From an uncultured Bacteroidota bacterium (GTDB taxonomy: Bacteria > Bacteroidota > Bacteroidia > Chitinophagales > Chitinophagaceae), in NCBI GenBank assembly GCA_903882805.1, contig CAIRYK010000042.1:124001-188000 (forward strand): 64,000 bases of DNA. Direction: 5' to 3'. The notes beneath the pieces were generated by a model. It saw only the letters and a list, made by a program, of their open reading frames with translations. It had not been told where the DNA came from and searched no databases. A program made the position numbers and the translations under genes. Of the stretch, positions 25,684-34,107 are shown piece after piece (the first letter of the stretch is position 1; each line of letters opens with the position of its first letter).

Positions 25684-26250
25684 TTAACCCCTACCAACGG
25701 CATAACCGGCAGGTAGCGGATACCCCAATTCATCCATTATCAATTCCAAATCAGGCTCGTCGCCAGGATTATATATCCTGTCAAGATTCATGCCATTCAG
25801 TCTTGCCCAGGCCTGCCACTTTACCGCCGTAAGCGGATTTTTAAACTCTTTCAGCGTTTTATATATATTCATTTCTGTCTGGCGAGCTATTAGCTTTACA
25901 AGCAGCGCACCTTGCACATCGTTTAGGCTCTTTACTTTATCCTCAAACTTTACACGCACCTCATCCTCTTTCGCATTCACAAATTTGCGTTTATCCTTCT
26001 TTCGCAATCCCGGCTCTTCCAACTTTGCATCTATTTCTTTAAACAATTTTGTAGCGGCATCTACATAGGGCAATACCATGGTAACATAGTGCTTTTTCTG
26101 GTTGTAGCGATACCGTGCTGTATCGTTTTTCCATTTAGCTGTAACCTTTATTTCCTTTAGCTGCACATCATAAGCAGTATCCTGCTCTGTCTGGCCAATA
26201 GCGTTAAAAACGCCAAAACACATAAAAATCAAAAAAGACAATCCTTTCAT
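25684..26250 (-). CDS. DUF4294 secreted protein
   Basis: 188 residues from the ATG at 26248-26250; a start at 26286 would place 12 residues before the signal peptide. Signal peptide ends near AIG|QTEQ. The DUF4294 core is visible: QLKEIKVTAKWKND, RYRYNQKKHYVTMVLPYVDA, QGALLVKLIARQTEMNIYK and KWQAWARLNGMNLDRIYNP. The family occurs in Bacteroidota and its function is unknown; the signal peptide suggests the periplasm. Confidence 0.85.
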   Translation of the reverse strand: MKGLSFLIFMCFGVFNAIGQTEQDTAYDVQLKEIKVTAKWKNDTARYRYNQKKHYVTMVLPYVDAATKLFKEIDAKLEEPGLRKKDKRKFVNAKEDEVRVKFEDKVKSLNDVQGALLVKLIARQTEMNIYKTLKEFKNPLTAVKWQAWARLNGMNLDRIYNPGDEPDLELIMDELGYPLPAGYAVGRG

Positions 26251-26310
26251 ATCCAGTAACATAGCAACATTTGTACCAATCTGCAATAGAAGCGTTGCGG
26301 CCTTCTTTGC

Positions 26311-26357
26311 TAATTATTAAAAAGGCTTCAGCGACGCTGAAGCCTTTTTAATAATTA
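26311..26357. terminator. Perfect 22-bp-arm hairpin, bidirectional terminator
   Basis: Arms of 22 bp each around a three-base loop (GAC). The outer third is A/T, so it has a T tract on both strands. It follows the minus-strand beta-barrel gene ending at 26403 and precedes the DUF4294 start. Confidence 0.85.
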
Positions 26358-26402
26358 TGAAGCAATCAATAATAAAACTAACAATAAAATGCACAAACCG
26401 AA

Positions 26403-27281
26403 TTAACGGAAGAAACCCGGACACTTGGTCTTGAGGTACTCTTTAGGGTTACCGAATGCACGGAAATAAACCGTAGCGGTAATATTTGCATACCAAAACC
26501 AGTCGTTCGATTTGCTATCGCCTCTCTGGAAACCATAGTTAGGATTGTTTTTATCCCAACCTACAACAGTGTTTCCTCTGTAAGCCATAGAGCGCGATAC
26601 TTTTCCTTTGTATTTCTGCAGCGTATCCAGATTTACATAAGACTTGCTTACATCATCCAGATAGTCGGTATTGGTGTAGCGCATGCCAAACTCACCTGTG
26701 AGCATAATTTTACGGCCAATGAAGAACTTCATACCGCCGCCAAATGGGAATGCCATATTTACAAGGCTATATTGCTTACGGTCGGGGTACATAGGTAATC
26801 CCTGTCCTTCGGTGCTCAATGGGCGCAACATTACTTTGTTGCCGCTTGCATCTTCTGTAAATGGATCGAAATAGAATGCAGAAATACCGCCAAACAAGTA
26901 TGGGCTAACTTTACGTCTGAGGATATCTATCGGTAAAAAGTTCAGTTCGAGCGCAGTATGGAACTCAAAAAGGTGTGTGGAAAAGCTAAGGTTGCGCGAT
27001 ACATTTACCGGAATATTACTCAAACTATCTGCAGCGCTGAGGTTAGTGTATGATGCGCCAACGCGTATGCCTACTCTTGGGGTCATAAAATACTTATAGA
27101 CAATACCCGCTACCGGCTGGTAACCATAATCTGGGAAAAGCTTTGGCTGCAAATCGCCATAATAATTGGAAATACCAACCATTAGGCCTATTTCGTGATG
27201 TTCAGTACCCATCATATGCTTGTCCTGAGCCTGTAGGCACATAGGTAAAAGCAGGGCTAAAGACAGTATAATTCTTTTCAA
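26403..27281 (-). CDS. Outer-membrane beta-barrel protein (DUF6089-like)
   Basis: 292 residues, starting with TTG at 27279-27281; the next Met codons are inside or behind the signal peptide, so TTG is the best start. Signal peptide ends near LQA|QDK. The mature part begins HEIGLMVGISNYYGDLQ, a hallmark of DUF6089-like proteins, followed by barrel strands (GIRVGASYTNL, FEFHTALELNFLP, SPYLFGGISAFYF) and a C-terminal NITATVYFRAF. Family members are outer-membrane barrels of unknown role. Confidence 0.87.
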   Translation of the reverse strand: MKRIILSLALLLPMCLQAQDKHMMGTEHHEIGLMVGISNYYGDLQPKLFPDYGYQPVAGIVYKYFMTPRVGIRVGASYTNLSAADSLSNIPVNVSRNLSFSTHLFEFHTALELNFLPIDILRRKVSPYLFGGISAFYFDPFTEDASGNKVMLRPLSTEGQGLPMYPDRKQYSLVNMAFPFGGGMKFFIGRKIMLTGEFGMRYTNTDYLDDVSKSYVNLDTLQKYKGKVSRSMAYRGNTVVGWDKNNPNYGFQRGDSKSNDWFWYANITATVYFRAFGNPKEYLKTKCPGFFR

Positions 27282-27438
27282 CGCTATAGATTTTTCAAGT
27301 AGTACGGAAAGATAGAAACAAATTTCGGAATTATAAAACGAATAAACAACTAAAATAATATAGGCGGCAAAAATAGGGCAAAATTTTCAGAAACATTTAA
27401 TTCTTCGTCCACATACTCAACAAGCAAGCCGGATGCCT

Positions 27439-27446
27439 TATTTTTG
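27439..27446 (+). promoter_or_regulatory. -7 promoter element of tyrS
   Basis: TATTTTTG, matching TAnnTTTG, 22 bp before the tyrS ATG at 27469. It lies inside the longer in-frame extension that begins at 27433, so that longer start cannot be translated from this promoter. Confidence 0.55.
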
Positions 27447-27468
27447 TGTTTCGACAATAATATACCCG

Positions 27469-28746
27469 ATGAATTTAGTAAAAGACCTACAGGAAAGAAA
27501 TCTACTGCAAGACATAATGCCCGGCACAGAAGAACTGCTATTGAAAGAAATGACCTGCGGTTACATAGGCTTCGACCCAACTGCCGACAGCCTGCACGTA
27601 GGTAGCTTGCTGCCAATAACTTTGTTGATGCGCCTGCAGCGCGCAGGTCACAAACCCTATGCGCTTGTAGGGGGCGCAACAGGTATGGTGGGCGACCCAT
27701 CGGGAAAATCGGCAGAGCGCAATTTGCTTGACGTAGCTACTATTCAGCAAAATTGCGATGGTATTCGCAAACAACTCGAGCATTTCCTCGATTTCAGCAG
27801 CGATGCGCCTAATGGAGCGATAATGGTCAACAACTACGACTGGTTTAAAGATTTTTCGTTCCTTAACTTCATACGCGATGTGGGCAAGCACATCACTGTA
27901 AACTATATGATGTCTAAAGACTCTGTAAAAAACCGTCTCGAAAATGGCATGTCATTTACAGAATTTACTTATCAGCTTATACAAGGTTACGATTTTCTGC
28001 ATCTTTACGACAACCATAAAGTGCGCCTGCAAATGGGCGGCGCAGATCAGTGGGGTAACATCGTTACTGGATCAGAGCTCATCCGCCGTAAATCGGGCGG
28101 CGAGGCTTATGCGTTTACCTGCAAACTCATTACCAAGGCCGACGGCTCAAAATTTGGCAAGTCGGAAAGCGGAAACATTTGGCTCGACCGTAACCGCACC
28201 TCGCCCTACCTGTTCTACCAATACTGGTTCAATCTGCCCGATGCCGATGCCGCAAAAATGGCGTTGATATTTTCTTTCAAACCCGTAGAGGAAATAAAAG
28301 CTCTCATAGCCGCACACGAGCAGGATACAGCCCAACGCCTGTTGCAAAAAGCGCTTGCCGATGAACTGACGATACTTGTTCATAGCGAGGAGGACCTCGC
28401 ATTTGCAAAGCAGGCATCGGATATTCTTTATGGAAAATCGTCGATAGAAATGCTGCGCTCGCTTGATGAACGCCAACTGCTGGAAGTAATGGACGGAGTA
28501 AAACAGGCAACAGGACAAAAAGAGACCCTTACGGAAGGACTTGACCTGCTCACGTTCTTGACAGAATCAGGTATTTTCCCTTCAAAGGGCGAAGCTAAAA
28601 AAATGATTCAGAGCGGCGGATTCAGTATCAACAAAGAGAAAGTCACCAAAATAGACTTCAAGATTACAGCCGACTTGTTGCTCAACGATAAATACCTGTT
28701 GTTGCAAAAAGGAAAGAAAGACTATACGCTTGCCATTTTCAACTAA
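27469..28746 (+). CDS. tyrS: Tyrosine--tRNA ligase
   Basis: 425 residues. HVGS (43-46) is the HIGH motif and KFGKS (228-232) the KMSKS motif. Tyrosine and tRNA contacts are visible (GYIGFDPTADSLHVG, GGADQWGNI). The C-terminal 70 residues form an S4-like RNA-binding domain (LLTFLTESGIFPSKGEAKKM). It attaches tyrosine to its tRNA in the cytoplasm. Start chosen behind the promoter box; single-gene unit. Confidence 0.97.
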   Translation: MNLVKDLQERNLLQDIMPGTEELLLKEMTCGYIGFDPTADSLHVGSLLPITLLMRLQRAGHKPYALVGGATGMVGDPSGKSAERNLLDVATIQQNCDGIRKQLEHFLDFSSDAPNGAIMVNNYDWFKDFSFLNFIRDVGKHITVNYMMSKDSVKNRLENGMSFTEFTYQLIQGYDFLHLYDNHKVRLQMGGADQWGNIVTGSELIRRKSGGEAYAFTCKLITKADGSKFGKSESGNIWLDRNRTSPYLFYQYWFNLPDADAAKMALIFSFKPVEEIKALIAAHEQDTAQRLLQKALADELTILVHSEEDLAFAKQASDILYGKSSIEMLRSLDERQLLEVMDGVKQATGQKETLTEGLDLLTFLTESGIFPSKGEAKKMIQSGGFSINKEKVTKIDFKITADLLLNDKYLLLQKGKKDYTLAIFN

Positions 28747-28821
28747 CCCAGAATATCTGAACATTAAAAAGTACCGGTATTTTCCATAGGATAATGAGAT
28801 TAATTAACCCGTAAAAAAATC

Positions 28822-30777
28822 ATGCCACCGCGCCTGCTCCGTACGCTACTCCTTTCACTGGCCTTGTTTGCTTTTACATTGCCAGCTTTCTTTTGCAGCA
28901 GTCCGGCGGCAGGCGGCGGAGATGAAGCCGAACACCCTACGTCGCCGTGGCTTAATGTGTACGATACCAGCGCGCATTATGTTGGAATGCAAACCTGTCG
29001 GGGTTGTCACCAGAGCATTTACGAAACATTTATTCAAACAGGCATGGGGCAGTCGTTTGGTCATGCCAACCATGCAAAATCGGCGGCCGATTTTACTCCA
29101 GCCCATGCGCTCGTTTACGACACCGCCCTAGATTTTTATTACAAACCCTACTGGGTAGGCGACTCCTTCTATATAATGGAATTTCGCACCGAGGGCCGGG
29201 ATACTGTGCATAAACTCGTACACAAAGTAGATTATGTAGTAGGATCCGGACAGCATACCAACTCGCATCTTTTTTCTACCAACGGCTACATGTATCAGGC
29301 GCCTATAACTTTTTATACTCAGAAACACCGATGGGACCTTGCCCCCGGTTTCGAGAAAGGCGCCAACAGCCGCTTTCAGCGCATGATACAAATAGAGTGT
29401 ATGAGCTGCCACAATGGCTATCCCGACTTTGCAGCCAACAGCCAGAACAAATTTAATGTTATACAAACAGGCATAGACTGCGAACGCTGCCACGGCCCAG
29501 GCGGCCTGCATGTGTACGACAGGCAAAACAATAAACCAGTCGACACTTCTAAAGGCCCCGACTACACCATAGTTAATCCACGCCGCCTGTCGGTAGAATT
29601 GCAGAACAATATTTGCCAGCGCTGCCACCTTCAGGGCATATCAGTGCTCAACGACGGCAAAACATTTTTTGACTTTCATCCCGGTATGAAACTATCGGAG
29701 GTGATGAATGTATTTATGCCCGAATACGAAGGCGCACAAGACAAAATGATCATGGCAAGCCATGTAGAACGGATGAAAAAAAGCAGGTGTTTTGTGCAGA
29801 GCGGCAAAATGAGTTGTATTACCTGCCACAATCCGCATGTGAGCGTTAAGTTTACACCGCGCGCCCAGTACATCAATGCTTGCCAGAGCTGCCATGGCGC
29901 CGGTCAAACACAATGCAAGGAAATGCAACAAGCGCGCGCCGCTAAAAATAACGACTGCGTGGCCTGCCATATGCCGCACAATAGTAGCATAGATATTCCG
30001 CATGTGGCTGTTACCGACCACTACATACGTAGCAGGCCAATAGATGACACCCTAAAAAAGAAGATAACCGCCTTTTTGGGTATGAAGTGTTTCAACAACG
30101 ATCACCCCGATGCGATAACTACAGCGCGTGGGTTTATGGAGTTTTACGAGCGCTATGCTCCGTCGCGCGGCTTGCTCGATTCCGCCCTACTCTATCTGGG
30201 CAAACAAGCTGATATTGAGACAAATAAAAAACAAAACCGCGATTATATACGCGCCTACTTTTTGCTAAAAGACCCTGCCAAAGTAATAAGCTATGCCGCA
30301 GGACTGAAACCAGAAGCCGTTACCGATGCCTGGACAGCTTACCGGATTGGCGAATCGTACTTTATGCTGCAGCAGGCGGATAGCGCCCTGCAATGGTACA
30401 AACGTGCCACTGAAATATGGAAATTTTCGCTCGACTTTCAAAACAAATACGGTATTTGTCTGCTGGAACTTCAGCGCATAGCAGAAGCCAAAGCAGTATT
30501 CCAGTTTATTATTAGCGAAAACCCAAACCATATTAGCGCCATGACTAATCTGGGATACATAAGCATGCAGCAGGGAGATAACACCATGGCCTACGACTAC
30601 CTGAACCGCGCCAACCAGCTATCGCCCGACTACGAGCAAAACCTAATAAACATGGCTTTGTGGTTTCACAACAATAACCAAAACGACAAGGCTAAAAAAT
30701 GTGTAGAGCGTTTGCTGAAAAAACACCCCGAAAACGAACAAGCTAAAGCTATGCTTTTAGACCTTGAGCATCTATAA
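28822..30777 (+). CDS. Heptahaem cytochrome c with C-terminal TPR domain
   Basis: 651 residues. N-terminal signal (1-25; FFCSS may be a lipobox). Seven CxxCH haem sites can be read: CRGCH (59-63), CMSCH, CERCH, CQRCH, CITCH, CQSCH and CVACH. From about residue 430 the haem region gives way to TPR-type repeats (WTAYRIGESYFMLQQADSAL, then AEAKAVFQFIISENPNHISA). The haem part resembles multihaem cytochromes of the c554 type; the missing catalytic Lys haem site argues against a nitrite reductase. It is probably periplasmic or attached to the outer membrane. The electron partner is unknown. Confidence 0.9.
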   Translation: MPPRLLRTLLLSLALFAFTLPAFFCSSPAAGGGDEAEHPTSPWLNVYDTSAHYVGMQTCRGCHQSIYETFIQTGMGQSFGHANHAKSAADFTPAHALVYDTALDFYYKPYWVGDSFYIMEFRTEGRDTVHKLVHKVDYVVGSGQHTNSHLFSTNGYMYQAPITFYTQKHRWDLAPGFEKGANSRFQRMIQIECMSCHNGYPDFAANSQNKFNVIQTGIDCERCHGPGGLHVYDRQNNKPVDTSKGPDYTIVNPRRLSVELQNNICQRCHLQGISVLNDGKTFFDFHPGMKLSEVMNVFMPEYEGAQDKMIMASHVERMKKSRCFVQSGKMSCITCHNPHVSVKFTPRAQYINACQSCHGAGQTQCKEMQQARAAKNNDCVACHMPHNSSIDIPHVAVTDHYIRSRPIDDTLKKKITAFLGMKCFNNDHPDAITTARGFMEFYERYAPSRGLLDSALLYLGKQADIETNKKQNRDYIRAYFLLKDPAKVISYAAGLKPEAVTDAWTAYRIGESYFMLQQADSALQWYKRATEIWKFSLDFQNKYGICLLELQRIAEAKAVFQFIISENPNHISAMTNLGYISMQQGDNTMAYDYLNRANQLSPDYEQNLINMALWFHNNNQNDKAKKCVERLLKKHPENEQAKAMLLDLEHL

Positions 30778-30835
30778 CTTACAAATTGGCAAAAAACCTA
30801 CTCAAGTTAGGGGCGCCAGCTATTTGTTTAGAATG

Positions 30836-30843
30836 TATTTTTG
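30836..30843 (+). promoter_or_regulatory. -7 promoter element of the small beta-barrel gene
   Basis: TATTTTTG, 61 bp before the TTG start at 30905. The box lies inside the longer frame that starts at 30764, which supports the later start. Confidence 0.45.
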
Positions 30844-30904
30844 CCTCCCTAACCTAAGCGACTATGTCTTGCTTATTACCGAGTACACAAATAACAAATA
30901 CAAT

Positions 30905-31537
30905 TTGAAAAAACTGCTTTTTATATTTCCTGCTTTGTTTCTTGCCTCGGTTTCGTATGCACAGCAACCGCACAGACAGGTAAAAAAATATAATAAAATG
31001 CGCCGAAAAATACTGAACCGGCCAGCTAATTGTTCGGATGTGTATATAGTTGCGGCAACAGGTGTAAATAGCAACACCAGCGCTTTAGGGCTTTGTTTCG
31101 ATATCCCGGTGCAAAAGTCTATTACTGTTGAGGCGGGCGTAGGTTTAGGGCTTTACGGATACAAGCTTTATCTGGGTGGTAAATACTACTTTAGCGAATG
31201 CCACAGAGGATGGGCGCTAGGTACCGGCATTACCTACAATACCGGCTCAGATAAATTTTCGTGGGATTTAGAAACGGTAAATGGTAAGAATGAAAAAGTA
31301 ACAGTTAACTTTTTACCGCAAACAAATTTATTTGCCTCCATTTACCGTTACTGGACAATGGGCAATGCCAACAACCGATTCTATATACAGGCTGGTTATT
31401 CCTATGCGCTGTTTACCAATAAATTTCAACAAACGGACGGTGCAATTCTCAGCGAGACGTCAAAAACTATACTTACCTATATTGGTCCGGGCGGCCCAAT
31501 ACTAGCCTTCGGTTTTTCAGTAGGTCTCAACAACTAA
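30905..31537 (+). CDS. Small outer-membrane beta-barrel protein, TTG start
   Basis: 210 residues starting with TTG at 30905. From there a proper signal peptide appears (KKLLFIFPALFLASVSYA|QQ); the only upstream Met codons would place a non-secretory leader before it and cross the promoter. The mature part is basic at first (RQVKKYNKMRRKILNR), then has barrel-type strands (SITVEAGVGLGLYGYKLYLG, WALGTGITYNTG, ILAFGFSVGLNN). Function unknown. Confidence 0.75.
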   Translation: MKKLLFIFPALFLASVSYAQQPHRQVKKYNKMRRKILNRPANCSDVYIVAATGVNSNTSALGLCFDIPVQKSITVEAGVGLGLYGYKLYLGGKYYFSECHRGWALGTGITYNTGSDKFSWDLETVNGKNEKVTVNFLPQTNLFASIYRYWTMGNANNRFYIQAGYSYALFTNKFQQTDGAILSETSKTILTYIGPGGPILAFGFSVGLNN

Positions 31538-31548
31538 TGTACAAACTA

Positions 31549-31588
31549 AAAAAGCGTTTAGACTATTTGCAATAGCCCAAACGCTTTT
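31549..31588. terminator. Bidirectional terminator between convergent genes
   Basis: Arms AAAAGCGTTT and AAACGCTTTT with an inner CTATT/AATAG stem. A and T tracts flank both sides, serving the barrel gene (+) and the superoxide dismutase gene (-). Confidence 0.8.
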
Positions 31589-31610
31589 CATTATTATTAG
31601 CTACCTCGGA

Positions 31611-32213
31611 TTAAAGAGCAGCGGCATATCTTGCGCTTACAGCAGCCCAATCTACTACATTCCAAATCGCTTTCAGGTAGTCGGGACGCTTATTCTGGTA
31701 TTTCAGGTAGTAGGCATGTTCCCATACGTCTATGCCCAGTATTGGCATTCCTTTCACCTCAGCTACATCCATAAGTGGATTGTCCTGATTCGGTGTAGAG
31801 CTTACGTGCAGCTTACCATCGGCTACCAGCAACCATGCCCAACCGCTACCAAATCTTGTAGCTCCGGCTGTGCTCATTTTTTCCTTCAAAGCATCGAGCG
31901 AACCAAAGGTTGCATCTATAGCAGCAGCAAGCTCGGCCGATGGCTGGCTACCGTTGGCGCCAAGCACAGACCAAAACAAACTGTGGTTATAATGTCCGCC
32001 GCCATTGTTCCGTACAGCCGCCGGATATGCAGAAATATTAGCCATCAGTTCCTCGAGCGATTTGTTCTCGCCTTCGGTACCTGCCAGCGCCTTGTTCAGG
32101 TTGTCTACATAAGCCTGATGGTGCTTGCTATGGTGTATCTGCATAGTCATTGCATCAATATGGGGTTCCAGCGCGTCGTATGCGTAAGTAAGTGCGGGAA
32201 GTGTGTGTGTCAT
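31611..32213 (-). CDS. sodA: Superoxide dismutase, Fe/Mn family (Mn-like)
   Basis: 200 residues, family length. Metal ligands His27, His77, Asp162 and His166 (in [19 protein letters not shown] and DVWEHAYY). The second-shell pattern NNGGGHYNH and the Gln in PNQDNPLMD (Gln143) look like the manganese type; use of either metal cannot be excluded. It dismutates superoxide, probably in the cytoplasm because no signal peptide is present. A -7 box lies 38 bp before the ATG. Confidence 0.95.
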   Translation of the reverse strand: MTHTLPALTYAYDALEPHIDAMTMQIHHSKHHQAYVDNLNKALAGTEGENKSLEELMANISAYPAAVRNNGGGHYNHSLFWSVLGANGSQPSAELAAAIDATFGSLDALKEKMSTAGATRFGSGWAWLLVADGKLHVSSTPNQDNPLMDVAEVKGMPILGIDVWEHAYYLKYQNKRPDYLKAIWNVVDWAAVSARYAAAL

Positions 32214-32251
32214 AGTAAATTTATTTTAAGTTTTTGGTATTTATTAGAAAT

Positions 32252-32259
32252 CAAAGTTA
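32252..32259 (-). promoter_or_regulatory. -7 promoter element of the superoxide dismutase gene
   Basis: Minus strand TAACTTTG, full TAnnTTTG match, 38 bp before the ATG at 32213. Confidence 0.5.
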
Positions 32260-32336
32260 AGTCAATCCGTTGTGTTTGTAGTACAACTAAATCATAAGAA
32301 ATGCACATAGGCGCATAATCATATCGCCGCGCCTTA

Positions 32337-33995
32337 CTACGATGCCACCAGTTCTTTAGCATTATTTATCGCCGCTTCGCTTGGCGTTTCTCCGCCTATC
32401 ATGCGCGCAATAGCCAGTATGCGCTCTTCGTGGCCCAGCACCCTTACATTTGTTGTCAGGCGTTGGTCGGCCCCGGCATGTTTGTACACATAAAAATGAC
32501 GGGAGCTCTTTGCCGCCACTTGCGGCTGATGCGTGATGCATATCACCTGATGGTATTGCGCCAGATCTAGCAACAATGCCCCTACCTGCCTTGCCGCCTC
32601 GCCAGATACTCCGGTATCAACCTCGTCGAATATCAATGTGGGCATGTGCATGGCTTTTGCTGTGAGCGATTTTATACACAACATAATCCTGCTCATTTCT
32701 CCGCCCGAGGCTGCTTTCTGCAACTGCTGAAACTGACCGCTCTTATTGGCGTCCAGCATAAACCTGACTATATCTGTGCCATGTGTCGTTGGCGCTACGG
32801 TTTCAAGCCGTACGTCAAATCGCGCATTGGGCATACCCACCAATATCAGCAATTCGTTCATGCGCTTCACCAAACTCGGTATCTGCTTATTACGGCTTGT
32901 CGACAGTTTTGTAGCGTCGCTTATCAGTTCTTTATATACAGTTCCCTCCTCCTTAGCCAATCTTTCTATGGCGTCGTGCACATCCATAGTAGCTTTCAAT
33001 TCATCCTCCAGTCGCTGCTTTATAGCCAGCAATTCGCCTGTATGCTTTGCGCCATGCTTTTTCAAGAGCTTGTATCCCAAATCCACCCGTTGCTGCAACT
33101 CGTCCATTACTTGAGGGTCCAGCGTTACTTTTTCCTCTTCGTTTTCCAGCTCTGCCGCCACATCTTTCAGCTCTATCCATACCGATGCTACGCGCTCCTG
33201 AAGCGTTTTCAACCCCGGCATTACATCGGCCACTCCCTGCAATTGTTGGTTGATCCGTTTCAGTTCGTTGAGAATGGGCGCGTCTCCTTCTTCCATTGCT
33301 GCTCGCGATGCCTGCAATACGCTTATGATGCGTTCGGCATGACTCATCTGCTTTAATTGCGCCTCGGCCTGCTCAATTTCGCCCTCTTTAAAGGCTGCCT
33401 GAACGAGCTCATCAAGCAAAAACTGCTTGTAGTCGGCTTCTTTCTGCCAAAGCGATTGACGTTCGCGGTAGTCGGCCAGCTTCTGTTTAATTGATTTGTA
33501 TTTGTAGTACAGATCGCGATAATTTTCGCATGCTGCAGCATTACCGCCTATTGCGTCGAGCGCCTCCATCTGAAAATTATCTTCCTCCAATGCCAGATGG
33601 CCGAATTGCTGGTGAAGATCAACCAGCAGCATGGTCAGTTTATTGAGTGTGGTCAATGTTACTGGAGTATCGTTGACAAATGCCCTCGATTTGCCAGTTG
33701 AAGATATCTCGCGCCTTATAATACACTGCGCATCATAATCGAGTTCCGCATCTTTTAGCGCATGCTTAAAAACATCGTTGGCACTGATATCGAAATAGCC
33801 TTCTACAACCAACTTATCATTTTTATTGATTAGGGCAGATGTATCGGCGCGTTCGCCTAATATCAGTGAGAGCGCTCCGAGAATAATGCTCTTTCCGGCG
33901 CCTGTTTCTCCGGTCACAATGTTCAACTGCGCGTCCGGCTCTATTACCAGATAATCAATTATGGCGTAGTTCTTGATAACTAACTTCTGAAGCAT
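32337..33995 (-). CDS. recN: DNA repair protein RecN
   Basis: 552 residues, normal for RecN. Walker A GETGAGKS (about 30-37) with the N-terminal LQKLVIKNYAIIDYL, a long central coiled coil (about 150-370), the ABC signature region (KAASGGEMSRIMLCIK) and Walker B in TLIFDEVDTGVSG. RecN is an SMC-like ATPase that acts at double-strand breaks and helps bring DNA ends together for recombination. The -7 box just before the ATG suggests a leaderless mRNA. Confidence 0.96.
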   Translation of the reverse strand: MLQKLVIKNYAIIDYLVIEPDAQLNIVTGETGAGKSIILGALSLILGERADTSALINKNDKLVVEGYFDISANDVFKHALKDAELDYDAQCIIRREISSTGKSRAFVNDTPVTLTTLNKLTMLLVDLHQQFGHLALEEDNFQMEALDAIGGNAAACENYRDLYYKYKSIKQKLADYRERQSLWQKEADYKQFLLDELVQAAFKEGEIEQAEAQLKQMSHAERIISVLQASRAAMEEGDAPILNELKRINQQLQGVADVMPGLKTLQERVASVWIELKDVAAELENEEEKVTLDPQVMDELQQRVDLGYKLLKKHGAKHTGELLAIKQRLEDELKATMDVHDAIERLAKEEGTVYKELISDATKLSTSRNKQIPSLVKRMNELLILVGMPNARFDVRLETVAPTTHGTDIVRFMLDANKSGQFQQLQKAASGGEMSRIMLCIKSLTAKAMHMPTLIFDEVDTGVSGEAARQVGALLLDLAQYHQVICITHQPQVAAKSSRHFYVYKHAGADQRLTTNVRVLGHEERILAIARMIGGETPSEAAINNAKELVAS

Positions 33996-33999
33996 ACCC

Positions 34000-34007
34000 C
34001 AAAATTA
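34000..34007 (-). promoter_or_regulatory. -7 promoter element directly before recN
   Basis: Minus strand TAATTTTG, ending 4 bp before the ATG at 33995, the same spacing as at the Sco1-like gene. Confidence 0.5.
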
Positions 34008-34107
34008 ATAAAGAACGGCCAACCAGTCGATAATACTTATCAGGCTGATGCAATTATTTAACGCAGCGTATTAATCGCCAACAATATGCCAATAAGAAAC
34101 CTGTAGA

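Noticed and set aside
28822-30777. Nitrite reductase (NrfA) identity for the multihaem protein
   Set aside because: All readable sites are CxxCH; the CxxCK catalytic site of NrfA is not visible, and the TPR tail is foreign to NrfA.
30764-30904. Longer N-terminus of the small beta-barrel protein
   Set aside because: It overlaps the cytochrome gene end and a promoter box and would bury the signal peptide; TTG at 30905 fits better.
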